Of a stretch of DNA of 64,000 nt, positions 58,267-64,000 are shown in pieces. Below the pieces are notes generated by a model. That model saw nothing but the letters and a program-made list of their open reading frames with translations, was not told the origin of the DNA and did not search any database. A program made the translations under genes and the position numbers. This stretch comes from Aquatica leii (Eukaryota; Arthropoda; Insecta; Coleoptera; Lampyridae). The stretch covers positions 9,972,937-10,036,936 of the forward strand of contig CM069436.1 of the NCBI GenBank assembly GCA_035610365.1, written 5' to 3'. The stretch's first letter is position 1, and every line of letters starts with the position of its first letter.

Positions 58267-61200
58267 GACGGCAGCCTCAGCGGCCCTCAGTTCTTATATT
58301 GTAACACACGATATTGACATTGCCCTTGCCCAGGAGCCATGGATCCACAAGAGAATAATAAAAGGGTTGAACTGTCCAGGCAGATGGCTGCTTGCGGCCC
58401 AGTCTGTGCACAACCCTCGCACATGCATTATTATAAAAAATGCATTAAACTTAATGCCGCTGTGGGATTTATGTTCTAGAGACCTAGTTACAGCTAAAAT
58501 ATCTGTAGAGAGGATCACCGCCGCCGGAGGAAATCCACAGGCTGATTAACAGTGGAGCCAACAAACCGCTTATTCTCGGATGCGATGCTAATGCACACCA
58601 CACCTTGTGGGGAAGCACAAACACAAATCCAAGAGGTGAAAAACTTTAGAATTTATTTTAAAAAGCAATTTAGACATAATAAATAACGAAGATGCGCCTA
58701 CGTTCATAACCGTGTCGCGCAGTGAAGTTATTGACCTTACCCTTGCTACCCAAAAGCGAGCAAAGCGATACAAATGTGGTATGTATCAGATGAACCTTCT
58801 TTATCTGATCATAGATACATTCGATTCAACATTGAATCAGACAGGGAACTCGTAATGGAATACAGAAACCCGAGAAAAACCGACTGGGATTTGTTCAACG
58901 AAACTTTAGCGGGCCAAATCAGGGACTGTCCCACAGTTGCAAGATCAACGCACGAGCTAGAACTAATAACGGATAGTATTGTTAATTCATTAAAATCCGC
59001 ACTTGAAGCAAGCTGTCCAGAAACTGTCAAACGAACCCCAAACAAGATAACTTGGTGGAACAGAGAGATTGTCACGCACGCACCAGAAGGCTATTTAATA
59101 CAGCCAAAAAAAAACGTAGACGGATGAATACAAAACCACCCTCACAACATACAACAATGCAATAAAAAAGAGACTCGTGGAGAAGGTACTGTAGGGACGT
59201 AGAAAACGAACCTACAAGTTCTCGACTCCAAAAGGCTCTGAGCAAAGACCGCACTGGAAACATTGGTTCTTTGCTGACCGAAAACGGAAAGTTTACAGAG
59301 TCGGTTGAAGGTACTTTGCAAGAACTACTGCAAAAACACTTCCCGGGTTCGTCGTTAACTGAAGTTCCTAAGCACCAGGACCTAGAGGTACCAAACAGAC
59401 GGGCACCCAAAAGGAACTGGGACGTAGCGAGAAAAGTAATCAATCCTGAAAACCCAGAATGGGGAATCAATAGGGGCAATCCAATAACTACGTGAGCTCA
59501 GTATAGAGGGGGAGGGGTCCAATGAAATCTCACCAAATCTCATTTAAACCGAGGGGGGAATAATTGAAAATCTCACGTCAAACAAATCTCACTAAATCTC
59601 ACCTAAGGGGGGGGAGGAATCTAAACTGACCGAAATAGAGCTCACGTAATTAATGGATGCCCCCATACGTTTAAACCCTTTCAGACTCCAGGATCAGCTG
59701 ATGGAATTTATCTCATCATGCTGCCAAAAGGATTCGCTTAGCTTAGCTTATAACTTTCGCACATACCAAACAGCTGGCTAAGGCAAAATCCTACAGACCG
59801 ATTAGCTAAACTTCTTTCATCTTAAAACTACTTGAAAAAGTAGTCGACAGGTATATACGAGACGGGGCACTAAAGGCTTCGCCTCTGCACCAAAACCAGT
59901 ATGCCTACTAATCTGGAAAATCTTGCGAGATAGCAATTCACCAACTAGTAAGCAGATGCGAAAATGCAACCCAATACAACGATATTGCATTGGGTGCTTT
60001 TCTAGATATTGAAGGAGCATTTGACAACACTACATTCACCTCAATTGCAAAGGCAATGCAGAAAAAAGGAATCACACCTTTAGTCCGAAACTGAGTCAAC
60101 TCAATGCTCAGGAATCGGACGGTAACAGCTACTTTGTACGGTAGCACTGTGAGTGCCAAAGTGGCTGGCGGATGCCCACAAGGCGGGGTGCTATCACCTC
60201 TACTGTGATGTCTCGTCATGGACGGCCTACTACAAGAACTAGAAGACGGCGGGGTATATGCTTTAGGATACGCCGAGGGACTATCAGTGAACCAAACGAC
60301 AGAAAACGGATGACATAAAACTACCTACGATGCACGGAGTTACGCTCTCGATGACAAAAGAAGTCAAATATCTGGGACTTACTCTTGATACCAGACTGAC
60401 TTTCAATGCTCATCTAGAAAAAGTCACAACGAAGGCCATCAGGGTTCTTAATACAACCAAACGAATGGTCGGGCATACATGGAGATTGAAACCCACAATG
60501 ACCAAATGGTTATATACTGTGGTAACAAGTCCCATCATCACATACGCGCGCTTGTATGGGGTGAGAGAATCAACGTGAAAAGCACAGCTGCATAGCTAAG
60601 CAAAGTACAGAAAATGGCATGTCTACTGATAATAAGAGCGATGAGAACCACGCCCACAGCAGCCATGAAAGTACTACTTTCACTTCCACCATTACACCTC
60701 GTTGTAATGATGGAAGCAAGACAAGCAGCATACAGGCTGCACATTAATGAACACGCGTCAATTCCCGGGAAAAACAAACCGGGTATATACAACGTGCTGC
60801 GTGAAGAAATGATCTTAACTATGAGATCCAACTTTACAAAAAAATATCACATTTTAAAGAAATTTAAAGTGATAATACCGTCACGGGACGAATGGACAAA
60901 AAACATTTACCCGGGCGCGGTTAAAGGAAGGAAGGTACACCAGATGGGGCCATAAATCGCAACGGTACCGGAGCAGGAGTATATGGAGGCAAGCACCATG
61001 GGAAGCAATTTTCGCTGACTTTGGGTAAATATGCATCCGCTTTCCAAGCTGAAGTTGCTGCTATTGACTGGTGTGTCAGGAACATTATCCACTCGAAATC
61101 ATACACAAATGGGCCGATATCGACCATGTCCGACAGCCAAGCAGCACTACTGGCGCTAAAATCACCAGTAATAAAGTCCAAACTGATTATGGTATGCATA

Positions 61201-61720
61201 AGCAGTCTGGAAACATTAGCAACTCGCCAACCAGTGCAGCTCATCTGGATATCAAAAGACCAGAAGGTAAAGGGTAACCTAATGGCGGACGCACTAGCAA
61301 AAAAAGGCACAACAGGGACATATATGGGGACCTTAACCCGTTTTCGGAACCCCATACGAGATCGGAAAAGAAATAATTCGCAGCAAACTTGCAGCGGAGC
61401 ATAAAAAATTATGGAAAAACTCTTCCTTACAGAGCCACAATTAAACACTCAAACTGCACTATCAAGTGCGTCAACAAAAATTAAGTAAACTCACGGGACT
61501 AATTACAGGGCACTGTGGCCCTAACAAACATATGCATCAAATGGGACTGCAAATCAGCCCTCTATGCCACGGATGTTTGGAGGACGACGAGACTCCGCAG
61601 CATCTGCTGTGCAAATGCGAAGCGTATCAAATGCAACGCACAACGATTCTCGGAAAACCAAAGCTGACCGATGATGACTGAAAAAACCTCCTTGGAATAA
61701 ACTTCTGGACTTCATTGACG
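58262..61720 (+). pseudogene. LINE ORF2 (endonuclease, RT, RNase H), broken
   Basis: Endonuclease blocks are DIDIALAQEPWIHK, a CDANAHHTLWGS-type site (58580) and SLSDHRYIRF (58803). RT is readable only in short frames, including YLGLTLDTRLTFN (60370). RNase H shows GTGAGVYGG, FQAEVAAIDWC (Glu), MSDSQAALLAL (Asp) and NLMADALAKKG (Asp), the usual acidic residues. Stops occur about every 100-300 bases in the RT, so the gene is dead. Confidence 0.75.
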
Positions 61721-61835
61721 AAACAGAACTGATGACAGAGTAAAAAATCAGAGGTGCACAAAAGGACCAAGGAGACCGCAGTGCAGCAGGGGTGCTAGAC
61801 GAACCACCTCTTGAAATAAATTTCGTCCACACAAC

Positions 61836-62181
61836 TCTACGTTCTTTTTAAAGAAAAACTAATGCAATTAGAGAAAATTCATTAACAATTTTTAAGTATA
61901 TAATCTATAAATGTTTGTTTTCATCGACATTTAAACAGTTATTTTCAACTAACCCGTAAACACTGTGCTCTAACATAGATCCACTGACGATTTAAAAATT
62001 CAACTCACAATAATACAAGTATTACGTAAAATACCTATTCCTTACATTTAATTGTAAAAAATTAATGGTAGCATCTAGCGAGCACCCAAATTTAAATCCT
62101 AAATTAGAAAACAATTTAAACAGACTGCTACCTAAACTTAATATAATCTTAAAAAGCTCATTAAAATCAAACATCGTAAAT
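61836..62181. other. Spacer between LINE 3' end and NOP56 stop
   Basis: AT-rich; should contain the NOP56 3' UTR on minus. No gene and no clear polyadenylation hexamer seen. Confidence 0.35.
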
Positions 62182-63814
62182 TTACTCAACACTATGCTTC
62201 TTACTTTTTTTCTTTTTCTTCTTCGGAGGTTCTTCCAAAACTGAATTATCTTGTTCCATTGTAACATCACCGTTGGCGCTATTATTTAACGAATTATTGG
62301 TTTCGGATTTGCGCTTCTTCTTTTTCTTTTTTTCTGCTTTAGCAGCAATTTCCACCTCTTCCAAGGCTTCTTTCATAACGTCGATGTTTTTCTTAGGAAT
62401 GTCACCTGTTTCGTAGAATTTCAAACGATCTTCAACTTGTTGTTTGAGTTTGGTGCCAAAAATGCTTGTGGGCTGTTCGGCGAAACAATCGATTCGAGAC
62501 GCAATCGAGCACTTATTAGCTAAATAACGCGAAATTCTTCCTTTATTTTTCACACCTGCACGACCTATGAATGTTGAATGGAATAGTAAACCATATTTTG
62601 GCGTATTTCCTAAAATACAAAAATTTTATTAACAATAAAATTAGTCAAAAGCTAAATTAGAACATTGACTTACCTTTAGTTTTTAAAGCCCTAAAAAGCG
62701 CCTTCTCTGCTCCTAAAATTTGAACCGTCGATGCTGGATACTTTGCCAGATTTGTTAATGAACCAGCATGCGCGATCAACCTAGCACCAACTTGTTCCCC
62801 TATCAAAGTGGCCAAATTAGGAGCGATATCGCCCATTTTTGTCTTCAAGTATTCAGAAAGTTGTTTTCGATAATCAGCTAATGCTATGACTCGTCCGGCA
62901 AACATTTCAATATTTATTAAATCGACTGGACTTATATCCATTCCCATACTCGACTTAGAAGCGTCTAATATCGCCTGTGCCTTAGCCGAATCCATAACTA
63001 TTTCTTCAAGGCCATCCAAAGATTCTTGATTAAGATCCTTACGATTTTTTATAAATTTGCATAATTTAGCAAACATATAATTTTCGGGTACAATTTTGAC
63101 AAGCTCGGGGAAATGATAAGAGTACCATTCTCTAATGCGCATAGCAAAAGTGTTAACATCTTTATCTAACTGATCTAGCAAGGCAATCGACTGAATGATC
63201 ATGTTATCCACTCGGTGTACATTAAACTTAACTTTTGCTCTCGAATATGAATGCCCTAAACCTAGTTGAGCAACTGCCGAACTTTTAGTAGTAAAACCTT
63301 TTACTAGGTTAGGGAAATGATGGCGAATTCCTACAACATAATAATAACATTTGATCGATTCTAAAAGTTTATATTACCTCGGATGATTTCAGGAACTGCT
63401 CCAATATGATTACAAGAAATTCCTAAAGCATCAGTTATTGCTGCACCTAATTTTGGATCAAAAACACCTAAAGTGACAACATCTTTCTTCTTTCCTTTAG
63501 GTACAGTTATATCGATGAAATGTTGAAGATCTTCTGGGAGCACTCCTTCAGATATTGCATTTATGTTTTCAAGCGCGGTAACTGCAGATTTGAAAGGGGA
63601 AAATCCTACTAGTTTAACGACACTATTGAATCTTGATAACTCGCTGATGGAAGCTTCAACCTGTGGTAATAACATGCCGATTTCTTCAAATTCTTGCACT
63701 TTAAATATAGCATAGCCAGCTGCATGTTCGAATAATACATATAATTGCGCCTACAAAATCATAATTAATATACACAAATTTACAGTGTTTTTAATAGATA
63801 AAAGTACTCACCAT
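62182..63814 (-). CDS. NOP56: Nucleolar protein NOP56 (four exons)
   Basis: Core protein of box C/D snoRNPs, which guide 2'-O-methylation of rRNA in the nucleolus. Exons on minus are 63814-63812 (ATG only), 63750-63378, 63330-62674 and 62609-62182; phases are 0, 1 and 1, giving 486 aa. Domains in order: NOP5NT ([18 protein letters not shown]; residues about 2-65), a coiled-coil region, NOSIC ([18 protein letters not shown]), the Nop domain ([55 protein letters not shown]) and a Lys-rich nucleolar tail ([12 protein letters not shown]). Length is close to other insect forms and shorter than human (594) because of the tail. Introns are only 47-64 bases, too short to host the snoRNAs found in vertebrate NOP56 introns. 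The frame is intact. Confidence 0.95.
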
Positions 63815-64000
63815 TTTTGTTTAATAAACTGCAATAATTACATCCAAATAAGTATAACGAACATGCGCTTGTCAAAACATAACCTAATTTTAATCAAACA
63901 TGTGCGTATGTGGTATACCAACTGCAAACTATACTATTTTATTTAGGCAATTTTTAATAAACGTTCTCCTTAATCGTTAACATGTATTTACAATGATCAT
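63815..64000. other. NOP56 upstream region
   Basis: Promoter and 5' UTR side of NOP56; no defined core element was recognised before the window ends. Confidence 0.3.

Larger units (their letters stand above)
56345..61835 (+). mobile_element. LINE with ribonuclease H domain (I/LOA-like group), decayed
   Basis: The order is 5' UTR (56345-57000), ORF1 (57014-58266), endonuclease (58270-59080), reverse transcriptase (59690-60580), RNase H (60950-61330) and a terminal zinc knuckle CHGCLEDDETPQHLLCKC (61558-61612). RNase H after RT points to the I/LOA-like group. Base composition is less AT-rich than the host genes. It carries many frameshifts, an ORF1 duplication and an odd insertion at 59485-59650. 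The 3' end lies about 350 bases from the NOP56 stop codon. Confidence 0.8.

Overview
This window looks like insect nuclear DNA: AT-rich, with intron-bearing genes using canonical GT/AG sites, and packed with insect-type retroelements (LINEs, Penelope-like elements, Ty3/gypsy) and DNA transposons. I lean to a beetle, but nothing in the window proves the order. Four conserved host genes can be built exon by exon, all on the minus strand: the 5' end of beta-1,4-galactosyltransferase 7 (1-452), nicotinamide-nucleotide adenylyltransferase NMNAT (15590-17014), an EpsinR/CLINT1 gene (lqfR in Drosophila) whose exons are spread over 30226-53462, and NOP56 (62182-63814).

The most interesting host-gene result is that the whole telomere-length-regulation protein TELO2/Tel2 lies as one 2.68-kb exon (39254-41934) inside the last intron of EpsinR. 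It has no usable ATG of its own, begins at a splice acceptor, and is in the same phase as the normal last EpsinR exon (30226-30584). One donor at 51940 can therefore feed either exon, giving EpsinR of 558 aa or an EpsinR-Tel2 fusion of 1332 aa. This matches the organisation reported for Drosophila lqfR/Tel2.

The second result is a TARG1/OARD1-like macrodomain (ADP-ribosyl hydrolase fold) carried by Ty3/gypsy LTR retrotransposons. It lies just downstream of integrase in two separate remnants (44177-48656 on plus, about 56100-54900 on minus). More copies sit in a triplicated gypsy segment at 33566-36137, where the catalytic Asp is changed to Asn.

Layout: 1-452 B4GALT7; 1440-3240 R1-like LINE with an internal deletion; 3760-7475 two head-to-head Penelope-like elements, the second carrying a 5'-truncated Jockey insertion; 9052-9547 a MITE; 9743-15308 a Jockey-clade LINE lying between inverted terminal sequences; 15590-17014 NMNAT; 17930-29110 an LTR fragment and a large foldback satellite (about 19 units of roughly 445 bp, then 5 inverted units); 30226-30584 last EpsinR exon; 31109-33313 Tigger-type element inserted in an LTR; 33470-38160 rearranged gypsy, macrodomain, Penelope and LTR pieces; 39254-41934 TELO2 exon; 44177-48656 gypsy element with a nested pogo-like transposon; 50880-51480 foldback element; 51940-53462 EpsinR ENTH exons; 54480-61835 Tc1-like, gypsy and LINE remnants; 62182-63814 NOP56.

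No tRNA, rRNA or CRISPR was recognised. Exon boundaries come from reading splice sites, phase and family conservation by eye; no search or transcript evidence was available.
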